37,997 nucleotides of DNA, taken from Actinomyces dentalis DSM 19115 (GTDB lineage Bacteria > Actinomycetota > Actinomycetes > Actinomycetales > Actinomycetaceae). This document shows, one piece after another, positions 26,998 to 34,326 of this stretch (position 1 is the first letter of the stretch; each line of letters starts with the position of its first letter). Position numbers and translations under genes: made by a program. Below the pieces are notes generated by a model that saw only the letters and a list, made by a program, of their open reading frames with translations, was not told where the DNA came from and searched no databases. The stretch is taken from positions 1 through 37,997 of the forward strand of contig NZ_AUBL01000041.1 of the NCBI RefSeq assembly GCF_000429225.1, in the 5' to 3' direction.

Positions 26998-27696
26998 ATG
27001 ATCCGAGCCACCCTTGCCAAGGACCCCCGCGAGGTCGCGGGCATGTTCGACGCCGTCGCGCGCCGCTACGACCTGACCAACGACGTCATGAGCCTGTGGC
27101 AGATCCGCATGTGGCGCCGGGTGGCCCGGGCCGCCGTCGGGGCGGCGCCGGGCCTGCGCATCCTCGACCTGGCCGCCGGCACCGGCACCTCCGCCGTCGA
27201 GTACGCGGCCGACGGCGCCGACGTCGTCGCCTGCGACCTCTCCCCCGGCATGGTCGCCGAGGGCAGGCGCCGCCACCCGGGGATCGAATTCGTGGTCGGC
27301 GACGCCATGGCCCTGCCCTTCGCCGACGCCGACTTCGACGTGGTCACCATCTCCTACGGACTGCGCAATGTTCAGGACGCCGCGGCGGCCCTGGCCGAGA
27401 TGGCCCGCGTCACCCGTCCGGGCGGGCGCCTGGTCATCGCCGAGTTCTCCACGCCTGTGCGCCGCGCCCTGCGCGGGCTCTACCGCTTCTACCTGGGCGC
27501 GGCGCTGCCCGCGGTCGGGCGGCTGGTCTCCTCCAACCCCCGGGCCTACGCCTACCTCGGCGAGTCCATCGTCGCCTGGCCCGACCAGGAGGCGCTGGCC
27601 GCGCTCATGCACGCGGCCGGCTGGCGGGGCGTGGGCTACAAGAACCTGTCCGGGGGCATTGTCGCGATCCACCGCGGCACGCTCCCGGAGGGCTGA
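26998..27696 (+). CDS. menG: Demethylmenaquinone methyltransferase
   Basis: SAM-dependent methyltransferase (UbiE/MenG family) for the last step of menaquinone synthesis, methylating demethylmenaquinone. The N-terminal signature [17 protein letters not shown] (about residues 16-32), the SAM loop [15 protein letters not shown] and the acidic ACDLSPGMV are present, followed by [10 protein letters not shown]. The 232 residues are the family length. The ATG at 26998 has only a weak ribosome-binding site but aligns with family N-termini. It is divergent from menJ-nuo, so enzymes that make and tailor the quinone flank its main consumer. Confidence 0.95.
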   Translation: MIRATLAKDPREVAGMFDAVARRYDLTNDVMSLWQIRMWRRVARAAVGAAPGLRILDLAAGTGTSAVEYAADGADVVACDLSPGMVAEGRRRHPGIEFVVGDAMALPFADADFDVVTISYGLRNVQDAAAALAEMARVTRPGGRLVIAEFSTPVRRALRGLYRFYLGAALPAVGRLVSSNPRAYAYLGESIVAWPDQEALAALMHAAGWRGVGYKNLSGGIVAIHRGTLPEG

Positions 27697-27698
27697 GG

Positions 27699-27746
27699 CG
27701 CCGCGGCGGAAACCCGCAGAAGCGAGGTTGGGGCTCCGCCGCGGCG
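27699..27746 (+). terminator. 12-bp hairpin after menG
   Basis: CGCCGCGGCGGA (27699-27710) pairs perfectly with TCCGCCGCGGCG (27735-27746) across a 24-nt loop, starting 3 nt beyond the menG stop. htrA converges from the other side, so it may serve as the menG terminator. Confidence 0.45.
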
Positions 27747-27800
27747 GGACCCGTGAAGGAAGGGCTGAGCGCCGCAGCGGGCCCGCGAGCCGCGGAGGCC

Positions 27801-29570
27801 TCAGGAGTCCTTCCGCTCGACGAGGGTGACCTCGATCTCCTTCTTCTCCCCGTTGCGGATCACCGTGAGCTTCACCGTGTCGCCCGCCGAGTACTGGCGC
27901 ACGAAGCCGGTCAGCGCGGCGGGCTGGTTCGTCGTCTTGCCGTCGATCGCGGTGATGACGTCGCCGACCTCGATGCCGGCCTTGGCCGCCGGCGAGTCGG
28001 GCTCGACCGTCGTGACCTTGGCCCCCGCGCGCGTCTCGCCGTCGGCCTTCTCGCTGCCGTTGTCGAGGGCCACGCCCAGGAAGGCGTGCGTCGCCGTTCC
28101 GGTCTTGATGAGCTGGTCGGCGACCTTGACGGCGAGGTTGCCCGGAATGGCGAAGCCGATCCCGATCGAGCCCGAGGCGCTCGAGCCCGAGGAGGACGAG
28201 CCCAGGGTGGCGATCGAGCTCGTGATGCCGATCAGCTTGCCGGTCTCGTCGAAGAGCGGGCCGCCCGAGTTCCCCGGGTTGACCGCCGCGTCGATCTGGA
28301 TGGCGTTGGTGCAGGTCTTCGTGCTCGACTGGCTGGGCTGCAGGACGCCCCCGAGCCCGGGCGTGCTCGATCCCCCGGGGGAGCCGCCCTGGGACTGGTC
28401 CGGCTGGTCCTTCTGCTCCGTGACCACCGGGCGGTTGATGGCGGAGACGATGCCGGTGGTCACCGTTGAGGACAGGCCCAGCGGATTGCCGATCGCCATG
28501 ACGTCCTGACCGGTGACGACCTGGTTCGAGTCGCCGATCTGGGCGACGGTGAGATCGTCGGGGGCGTTCACGATCTGGACGACGGCGAGGTCGGTGGCCG
28601 GATCCGTGCCGGTCAGCTCGGCGTCGTAGATGCGCCCGTCCGCGAGGGTGACCTGGATCTGACTGGCCGTCCCGACGACGTGGTGGTTGGTGATGATGTG
28701 GCCCGAGTCGTCGTAGATGACGCCCGACCCCATCTCCGTGCCCTCGGAGGTCTTCACGGTGATGGCGACGACGGAATTGGCGACGGCGTTGGTCACGCTC
28801 TCCCAGTCGGGCGCGGTGCCCGCGGAGGTGACGATCTGGGTGGTCGCACCGGTGGCGACGCTCGTCGGCACCGCGCTGGCGGCGGGCTGGGCCTTCTCGC
28901 CGAAGTAGTTGAAGTAGTGCAGGCCGGCGACGGTGCCCCCGGAGGCCAGGAGCGCGACCACGACCGCGGTGGTGACGACGCCGCCCCAGCCCGGCCCGCG
29001 GCGGCGCTCGGCGCCGTCGGACGACTTCGAGGAGTCCGACGACGGGGTGGACGGGGGCCTGCCCTCACCCGCCGGAGCGGAGGTCGAGGAGGACGGACCG
29101 GAGACGGCGCCGGCGGAGGAGTTCGCCCCGTAGCCGGCGGACGAGGCCGGGGCCGGGGCGGAGTAGGGGGCGCCGGCGCGGGAGGGGGCTCCGTAGCCGG
29201 CGGACGCAGCGGGTGCCGAGGCGGAGTAGGGGGAGCCCGAGGCGGTCCCGTAGCCGGCGGACGAGGCCGGGGCCGAGGCGGAGTGGGGGGCGCTGGAGGC
29301 GGTCCCGTAGCCGGCGCCGGGTCCGGGTCCTGCTTCGGCCGCGTCGGCCGAGCGCTGGAAGGAGTAGCCGGGGGGCGTGGCCGGCATCGTCGTGTAACGG
29401 GCTGTAACGGCCGCCTGCGAGGCCTGAGCGGCATCGGCGGCAGCGGAGTCCTCGTCGAAAGACCCCGAGGACCGGCCGGGGTGGGTCCATCCCGCGGGCG
29501 GCTTGAACCGCTCTGTATTCGTGGCGCCGCTGCTCGGTGTGGCGCCGGTAACGTCGTCGTGCGAACTCAT
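27801..29570 (-). CDS. htrA: HtrA/DegP-like serine protease with PDZ domain
   Basis: Membrane-anchored trypsin-like protease/chaperone for exported-protein quality control. Residues 1-190 are a cytoplasmic low-complexity region; one membrane helix spans about 196-217; the protease domain has the catalytic triad His297 (TNHHVVG), Asp327 (PATDLAVV) and Ser435 (NPGNSGGPL); a PDZ domain covers about 495-580. The ATG at 29570 has GAGGAGG upstream on the minus strand. An insertion rich in Gly/Ser/Gln (about 386-416) lies inside the protease domain. The gene converges on menG and follows menC by 271 nt. Its own promoter must lie in that gap; no clear box is visible. Confidence 0.95.
   Translation of the reverse strand: MSSHDDVTGATPSSGATNTERFKPPAGWTHPGRSSGSFDEDSAAADAAQASQAAVTARYTTMPATPPGYSFQRSADAAEAGPGPGAGYGTASSAPHSASAPASSAGYGTASGSPYSASAPAASAGYGAPSRAGAPYSAPAPASSAGYGANSSAGAVSGPSSSTSAPAGEGRPPSTPSSDSSKSSDGAERRRGPGWGGVVTTAVVVALLASGGTVAGLHYFNYFGEKAQPAASAVPTSVATGATTQIVTSAGTAPDWESVTNAVANSVVAITVKTSEGTEMGSGVIYDDSGHIITNHHVVGTASQIQVTLADGRIYDAELTGTDPATDLAVVQIVNAPDDLTVAQIGDSNQVVTGQDVMAIGNPLGLSSTVTTGIVSAINRPVVTEQKDQPDQSQGGSPGGSSTPGLGGVLQPSQSSTKTCTNAIQIDAAVNPGNSGGPLFDETGKLIGITSSIATLGSSSSGSSASGSIGIGFAIPGNLAVKVADQLIKTGTATHAFLGVALDNGSEKADGETRAGAKVTTVEPDSPAAKAGIEVGDVITAIDGKTTNQPAALTGFVRQYSAGDTVKLTVIRNGEKKEIEVTLVERKDS
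29121..29321 (-). repeat. In-frame repeats in the HtrA N-terminal region
   Basis: Four or five imperfect units of about 17-21 codons, each with SAGYG followed by Ser/Ala/Pro (for example PASSAGYGTASGSPYSAS), cover residues about 84-150. The DNA units are similar enough (GTAGCCGGCGGACGAGGCCG recurs on the plus strand) to allow slippage changes. Confidence 0.75.
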
Positions 29571-29841
29571 GACATCCTCCTCGGGCTTGTGGCCCGCTCG
29601 ATAAACAAACGTAGCGAACACCCGGGTTCTGGGTCGTCTCGGAACCGCTTCTGACACTTTGCTGTGAACGATGCCAATGAAACCACATCGAGACCACCGG
29701 TCGAACTCCCCATGTGACGTCCACGACTTTCATGCCCCCGGATCCCGTCCAGACCCGGCATGCGAAACGAGGACGCGCCCGATGGCCGGAGAGGGGTCGC
29801 GCCCCGCCCGCGCCCGCCGTCCGACCGGACCATGCCCGGCG

Positions 29842-30954
29842 TCACAGCGGCAGCCCCGCGACCGGGCTCAACCGGTCGGCCGCCTCCCGCTCGCGACGCT
29901 CGGTGAGCGCGGCCAGGATGTGCTCCAGGCGCGTGGCCCAGCGCGCGGTGAGGTCGTCGTCGGCCCCGGCGGCGGCGAGCATGGTCTCGGAGACGTGGAC
30001 GGGGCGCAGCGGCAGGAAGCCGCGGACGGGCAGGACGGAGGGGATGGCGACGTCGGAGGACAGCAGGCCCACCGTGCCCAGGCCGCAGGCGTACTCCAGG
30101 ACGGGCAGGGCGGCGGCCAGCCGGAGCCCGGCGCCGACGCCGACGCTGGTGTCCAGGGCGGAGCAGACGACGGCGGGCAGGTCGAGCTTCTCCGCCAGGA
30201 CCAGGGCGCGGCGCACCCCGCCGAGCGGGGCGGCCTTGAGCACGACGACGTCGGCGGCCTCCAGCCGCCTCACGGCGAGGGGGTCGGCGGACAGGTGCAC
30301 GGACTCGTCGGCGGCGATGGGCACGTCGATGCGACGGCGCAGGACGGCGAGATCGGTCACGCTCGCGCAGGGCTGCTCGGCGTACTCCAGGCCGCTGGCG
30401 GCCCGGTCCATGAGGGGCAGGGTGTGCAGGGCGGTCTCCAGGTCCCAGGCGCCGCCGAGGTCGATGCGCACGCGCCCGAACGGCCCCAGGGCGGAGCGCA
30501 CGGCGCTCAGGCGCCGCAGGTCGGCGTTGAGGGAGCCCGGGGAGGAGGCGACCCTGACTTCGGCGGTGGTGGCCCCGGACTCGGAGACGAGGGCGTGCGC
30601 CTGGTAGGCGTCGACCTCGGGGATGACGACGTGGACGGCGATCTGCTCGCGCCGCACGGGCAGACTCGTCAGGCCCACGGCGGCCTGCTCGATCCCGGCG
30701 GCGAGCCACGGGGCGCAGGCGGCGGCGGCGTAGTCCCAGAAGGGGGCGACCTCGCCCCAGCCGGCGGGGCCGTGGAGGAGGACGCCGTCGCGGTGGGTCA
30801 GGCCGTGCAGGCGGGTGCGCACGGGCAGCTCCCAGACGACGGCGCGGTCGATGCGCGCCAGCAGGCCGGCGCGGTCGCGGGCGCGCAGAACCGCCAGGTC
30901 GAGCTCGCCGCGGGCGCGCGGCTCGCCCGCCATCCGGACGGCAGGACTCCACAT
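29842..30954 (-). CDS. menC: o-Succinylbenzoate synthase
   Basis: Enolase-superfamily enzyme that dehydrates SHCHC to o-succinylbenzoate in menaquinone synthesis. The 370-residue product follows actinobacterial MenC closely: GPAGWGE, metal ligands Asp165 (RIDLGGAW), Glu193 (YAEQPC) and Asp216 (IAADES), general-base Lys240 (VLKAAPLGG), and ALDTSVGVGAGL. At the second half of the conserved KVKVA motif it has Arg134 instead of the other catalytic Lys (the motif reads EVRVA), and the usual DANG reads DLGG. The ATG at 30954 lies 45 nt after the carbamoyltransferase stop, so it may share that transcript. Confidence 0.88.
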   Translation of the reverse strand: MWSPAVRMAGEPRARGELDLAVLRARDRAGLLARIDRAVVWELPVRTRLHGLTHRDGVLLHGPAGWGEVAPFWDYAAAACAPWLAAGIEQAAVGLTSLPVRREQIAVHVVIPEVDAYQAHALVSESGATTAEVRVASSPGSLNADLRRLSAVRSALGPFGRVRIDLGGAWDLETALHTLPLMDRAASGLEYAEQPCASVTDLAVLRRRIDVPIAADESVHLSADPLAVRRLEAADVVVLKAAPLGGVRRALVLAEKLDLPAVVCSALDTSVGVGAGLRLAAALPVLEYACGLGTVGLLSSDVAIPSVLPVRGFLPLRPVHVSETMLAAAGADDDLTARWATRLEHILAALTERREREAADRLSPVAGLPL

Positions 30955-30999
30955 GCGCCAAGAATAGTCGGACGGAGCCCCTCCCCCGGGATCCTCCCG

Positions 31000-32037
31000 T
31001 CAGTCCCCCAGGGTCGCCACCATGACGGCCTTGATGGTGTGCATGCGGTTCTCGGCCTGGTCGAAGACGATGGAGGCCGGCGACTCGAAGACCTCGTCGG
31101 TGACCTCGACTCCGTCCATGCCGGTGGCCCGGTAGATCTCCTCGCCGACGGTGGTGTTGCGGTCGTGGTAGGAGGGCAGGCAGTGCATGAACTTGGCCTG
31201 CGGGCCGGCGGTCGCCATGAGCGAGGCGTTGACCTGGTAGTCGCGCAGCATGGCGATGCGCTCGTCCCACACCTCCTTGGGCTCGCCCATGGAGACCCAG
31301 ATGTCGGTGTGGACGAAGTCGACCCCGGTCACGCCGTCGGCCACCGACTCGGTCAGGGTGATGCGGGCGCCGGTGGACCGGGCGACGCGGCGGGCCGCCT
31401 CGACGCACTCCTCATCGGGCCACAGCGCCCTGGGCGCCACAATGCGCGTATCGGCGCCCAGGAGCGCGCCGTTGACGAGCAGCGAGCGGCCCGTGTTGAA
31501 GCGGGCGTCGCCGACGTAGGCGAAGGAGATCTCGGCGGCGGGCCTGCCCGCGTGCTCCAGCATGGTCAGGGCGTCGCACAGCATCTGGGTGGGGTGCCAC
31601 TCGTCGGTCAGGCCGTTCCACACGGGCACGCCGGACAGCTCGGCGAGGGTCTCCACCTTGGCCTGGGAGTCGCCGCGGTACTCGATGCCGTCGAACATGC
31701 GGCCGAGCACCCGGGCGGTGTCCGCCACGGACTCCTTGTGGCCCATCTGGGAGCCCGCCGGGTCGAGGTAGGTGGTGTGGGCGCCCTGGTCGTGGGCGCC
31801 GACCTCGAAGGAGCAGCGGGTGCGGGTGGAGGTCTTCTCGAACAGGAGGGCGATGTTCTTGCCGAGCAGGCGCCGGTCCTCGCGCCCGGCCCTCTTGGCG
31901 GCCTTGAGCTGGGCGGCGAGTTCGATGAGGGCCATCCACTGCTCCGGGGTGAAGTCGAGCTCGCGCAGCAGGCTGCGGCCCCTGAGGCTCGCCAGGACGG
32001 CGGCGTCGGGGACGGGGAGGGGGTTCGGCTCGGTCAT
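31000..32037 (-). CDS. arcB: Ornithine carbamoyltransferase, probably catabolic
   Basis: Interconverts ornithine plus carbamoyl phosphate and citrulline plus phosphate. The carbamoyl-phosphate motif STRTR is at residues 70-74; DEWHPTQ, the ornithine loop SMGE and HCLPSYHD are also present. The 345-residue length and the resemblance to ArcB, with arcA 3.8 kb upstream on the same strand, suggest the catabolic role in the arginine deiminase pathway; an anabolic argF is possible. The ATG at 32037 is preferred because AGAGGA then has proper spacing, whereas the ATG at 32043 directly abuts it. It begins 2 nt after the stop of the HicB-like gene. Confidence 0.9.
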   Translation of the reverse strand: MTEPNPLPVPDAAVLASLRGRSLLRELDFTPEQWMALIELAAQLKAAKRAGREDRRLLGKNIALLFEKTSTRTRCSFEVGAHDQGAHTTYLDPAGSQMGHKESVADTARVLGRMFDGIEYRGDSQAKVETLAELSGVPVWNGLTDEWHPTQMLCDALTMLEHAGRPAAEISFAYVGDARFNTGRSLLVNGALLGADTRIVAPRALWPDEECVEAARRVARSTGARITLTESVADGVTGVDFVHTDIWVSMGEPKEVWDERIAMLRDYQVNASLMATAGPQAKFMHCLPSYHDRNTTVGEEIYRATGMDGVEVTDEVFESPASIVFDQAENRMHTIKAVMVATLGD

Positions 32038-32039
32038 CG

Positions 32040-32324
32040 TCATTCCTCTCTGCCGCGGGCGGGGCGACGGGCACAGCCTACCGGTGTCCGCCGGGGCCCC
32101 GTTCCGGCAGCGCACCGGCGCCCGCCAACGGACTCTCCGGACTCGCGGAGGTCGGCGACGACCTCGTCAACCAGTTCGCGCAAACCGGCCAGCGCGTCCT
32201 CCGGGGTCCCGGCGAGCCAGGAGAGCGATGGGAACTCGAGGCAGGTGGCGACGAACTCCTCGTCCTCGGGCGACCAGGTGACGGTGAACATGTAACGAGC
32301 GGTGCTTCCCATGAGTGCGGTCAC
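32040..32324 (-). CDS. Solitary HicB-like protein
   Basis: The 94-residue product begins at a GTG (32324) with AAGGAGG upstream, overlapping the preceding gene's stop by 4 nt. Residues about 10-65 show the HicB/UPF0150 fold pattern: a strand ([18 protein letters not shown]), the loop [17 protein letters not shown] and a helix ([17 protein letters not shown]). The remaining ~28 residues are Arg/Gly-rich. HicB proteins usually pair with the HicA mRNA interferase, but no hicA-like gene is adjacent and there is no DNA-binding domain in sight. Its stop lies 2 nt before the carbamoyltransferase start, so the two are translationally coupled. Function is unknown. Confidence 0.8.
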   Translation of the reverse strand: MTALMGSTARYMFTVTWSPEDEEFVATCLEFPSLSWLAGTPEDALAGLRELVDEVVADLRESGESVGGRRCAAGTGPRRTPVGCARRPARGREE

Positions 32325-33799
32325 TGGAGTCCCTCCTTCTTGTCGATCGCCTTCCCCGCCGGTGAGGTCATGATCTCCCAGGCGGAGGCGGGGCGCCCGT
32401 ACAGGCCGGGTTCGCGCCAGGAGTCGTCCGACGGCGTCGTCGGGGCGGGCGGGTAGGGCTGCGGAGCCGGCGCCCCGTACTGGGCCGGCGGTGCGGCGGG
32501 CGGGTAGGTCGCCGTCCCGGCGGACGGGTGAGCGGGCGCCGCCACTCCGCCGGGTCGGCGGTCCAGCGGCGCCGTCGGGGCGGGCGGGTAGGGCTGCGCC
32601 GCGTACGGGGACGGCGTCCTGACGGACGGGTGGATCGACGCCCCGTACTGGGCTGGCGGCGCCGCGGGCTGCGACCATGCCGCCGCCGTCGGGTCGGGGT
32701 CGTAGGAGCGCAGGAGGTCGATGCGCTCGCGGGCCAGCCGCAATGCTGAGGCCTTGTCCCAGGCCATGAGTGAGGCGCCGGCCAGGGGCACGTCCCGCTC
32801 CCCGTCCCGGTAGTGCACCTGCGCCCGCCAGCCCCAGTTCCAGGTCCCGCCCCTGCTCAGTCCGCTCTTCCCGTTCGGGGGGATGGCTCGCGCCTTCAGG
32901 TGTCCGCGCACCTGATCCCAGGACAGGGACCTTCTCCTCCAGCCGCGCCTGACCTCCAGGCCGGAGGCGTCGACGACCGTGGTGTCATCGGGACGCATCC
33001 TGAAGAAAGGTGCACAGAGAGCGAGCATCATTACAGCCAGGCCGAGTACTACGAGCACTCCCGCGAAAATATATCGGATATCGAGGTCGTAATCGTTCAT
33101 GAGATGCCACGCCAGCCCCCAGCAGCTGCATGCACTCCCGAGGAGGATGAAGGCGGTCCCCTTGTCGTCCCTGTGCTCGGTCAGGACGAGCTCGTCCGGG
33201 CGGGGCGGGGCGACGGTGCCGGCTCCGGGGCCCGGGTCGCGGGCCGCAATGGCGGCCATGGCCCGCTCCATGCGCTGGTGGGGCTGTCGCTCGTAGTACG
33301 GATCGCCCATGAGGCAGGGCAGTTCGATCCGCTCGCCCTCCACCGTGATGACGGGCAGGAGAAGCGGCTTCAAGTTGAATTTGATGCCTATAGGACTTCT
33401 GGCGTGCTGCGGGATGACGGCGACGGCGAGGTTGCCGCGCACCTGGTCCCAGCTCAGCGTTCGGAATCTTCTCCCCGTGCGGATGCGGAACCCATTGGCA
33501 TCCACACGCAGGCGCTGACGATGACGCAGGATGAAGACGATCCCGACGAGGCCGCCGATCGCCAGTGGGACGATCTGGATCAGCAGCATGATCGTCCCGA
33601 TGTTAAGCCCGCCGTCGGACATCTCCCTAAAGGACGGCAAGTTCTTAAGGGACGAGAAGAACGAGAGGTAAGGAATGGAGAGGAACATCACGCTGAGGAC
33701 GATCGACCATATTCCCACGCGGGAGTGGATGCCGGTAAAGACGAGGGGCTTGGCGTCGGTCAGGGGCGGTCGCCCGCCGGAGGGTGGGCCTGCGGTCAT
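32321..33799 (-). CDS. Membrane protein with two PH-like modules, copy 1
   Basis: The 492-residue product starts at an ATG (33799) with AAAGGA upstream. It is built from two similar halves: a pair of membrane helices (about 28-50 and 70-93) then a PH-like beta module with RVDANGFRIRTGRRFRTLSW, and again two helices (about 215-265) then VVDASGLEVRRGWRRRSLSW. Both modules continue DQVRG(N/H)L, an internal duplication. The last ~110 residues are Pro/Ala/Gln/Tyr-rich (PPAQYGA repeats) and end in the tail [19 protein letters not shown]. The family resembles bacterial PH-domain membrane proteins of unknown role. A close paralogue lies directly upstream; downstream it overlaps the HicB-like gene by 4 nt. 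Confidence 0.85.
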   Translation of the reverse strand: MTAGPPSGGRPPLTDAKPLVFTGIHSRVGIWSIVLSVMFLSIPYLSFFSSLKNLPSFREMSDGGLNIGTIMLLIQIVPLAIGGLVGIVFILRHRQRLRVDANGFRIRTGRRFRTLSWDQVRGNLAVAVIPQHARSPIGIKFNLKPLLLPVITVEGERIELPCLMGDPYYERQPHQRMERAMAAIAARDPGPGAGTVAPPRPDELVLTEHRDDKGTAFILLGSACSCWGLAWHLMNDYDLDIRYIFAGVLVVLGLAVMMLALCAPFFRMRPDDTTVVDASGLEVRRGWRRRSLSWDQVRGHLKARAIPPNGKSGLSRGGTWNWGWRAQVHYRDGERDVPLAGASLMAWDKASALRLARERIDLLRSYDPDPTAAAWSQPAAPPAQYGASIHPSVRTPSPYAAQPYPPAPTAPLDRRPGGVAAPAHPSAGTATYPPAAPPAQYGAPAPQPYPPAPTTPSDDSWREPGLYGRPASAWEIMTSPAGKAIDKKEGLQ

Positions 33800-34056
33800 G
33801 TCGCGTCCTTTCTCAGCGGCGCCGAGGGTACCCGGACGGGGCGCCCCGCCGCGATGGGTCCCACTCCCCCGCCCCGAACGCGGGTCGCGGCGGGTGGGTG
33901 CCGGCGTCGGGCAGCTCCCGGGCGTGGGCCGCCGGGGGTGTGGCCAACCTTGTCGGGCTGCTCGCGACATCTGCCCTCCCGAGCACGGGCCGCCCCGTTT
34001 CGGGTGCGAGTCCCGTCGCACTGTGGACGTTGACGGCCCGCAGGTGTCATAATGGT

Positions 34057-34088
34057 GGGACTCACCCGGTTGCAGCCGGATGGGTCCC
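34057..34088 (-). terminator. 32-nt near-perfect hairpin
   Basis: Bases 34057-34070 pair with 34075-34088 around the loop TGCA, with one mismatch and two G-T pairs in 14 positions. On the minus strand it starts 12 nt after the stop of the candidate small peptide gene and lies well upstream of copy 1, fitting a terminator; no T-run follows. Confidence 0.45.
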
Positions 34089-34100
34089 CGAGGTCGGCGG

Positions 34101-34181
34101 CTAGAACCACCGGCCGAGGGCATCCACAAGGACACTGACGGCCCGGATCAGGCGAGCGATCGAGTTGACCAACTCGCTCAC
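34101..34181 (-). CDS. Possible 26-aa amphipathic peptide
   Basis: A GTG at 34181 opens a short frame ending in a TAG at 34101-34103, coding VSELVNSIARLIRAVSVLVD then ALGRWF. Hydrophobic residues at 4, 8, 11, 15, 18, 22 and 25 fall at strict 3-4 spacing, giving one clean hydrophobic face with Arg, Ser, Asn and Asp opposite: a single amphipathic helix. A strong hairpin follows the stop. The ribosome-binding site is poor (GGAAG touches the GTG; AAGGA is about 19 nt away), and no other start exists in frame after the upstream stop. It could be a chance frame. Confidence 0.35.
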   Translation of the reverse strand: MSELVNSIARLIRAVSVLVDALGRWF

Positions 34182-34326
34182 CTTCCGGGCCGTTCCCCCG
34201 TCCTTGCGGACCTCCGGTGAGGCCGGGCGGGGTCACTGCGGTGCGGTCGCGGCGCGGGGCGCGGCGGCCCGGCCGACTGGGTCGAGTCGGGGCGCCGCTC
34301 GCGCGGATCGGTCCCCGCCAGTGAGG

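Larger units (their letters stand above)
33800..34326. other. 527-nt spacer between the two PH-like paralogues
   Basis: The first ~115 nt (33800-33915) are nearly identical to the sequence upstream of copy 2 (35761-35875), so they belong to the duplicated unit. The middle holds a strong hairpin (34057-34088), a smaller one (34092-34115) and a possible 26-codon gene on the minus strand (34101-34181). The part nearest copy 2 (34200-34326) is the out-of-frame remnant of the copy-2 tail followed by GC-rich sequence without a recognisable feature. Confidence 0.6.

Noticed and set aside
29571..29841. ECF-sigma-like promoter for htrA (AGAACC followed by CGTT on the minus strand)
   Set aside because: The spacing of 13 nt is too short for the known envelope-stress consensus, so I do not assign it.
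34002..34014. T-arm-like sequence GGGTGCGAGTCCC suggesting a tRNA 3' end
   Set aside because: No matching acceptor stem, anticodon arm or D arm is found about 75 nt upstream on the plus strand.
34020..34056. Plus-strand promoter (TTGACG with CATAAT/TAATGG) driving a structured RNA at 34057-34193
   Set aside because: The spacing is either 14 nt or needs the weak -35 TGGACG, and the hairpins are better explained as minus-strand terminator structures; kept only as an alternative in the small-peptide finding.
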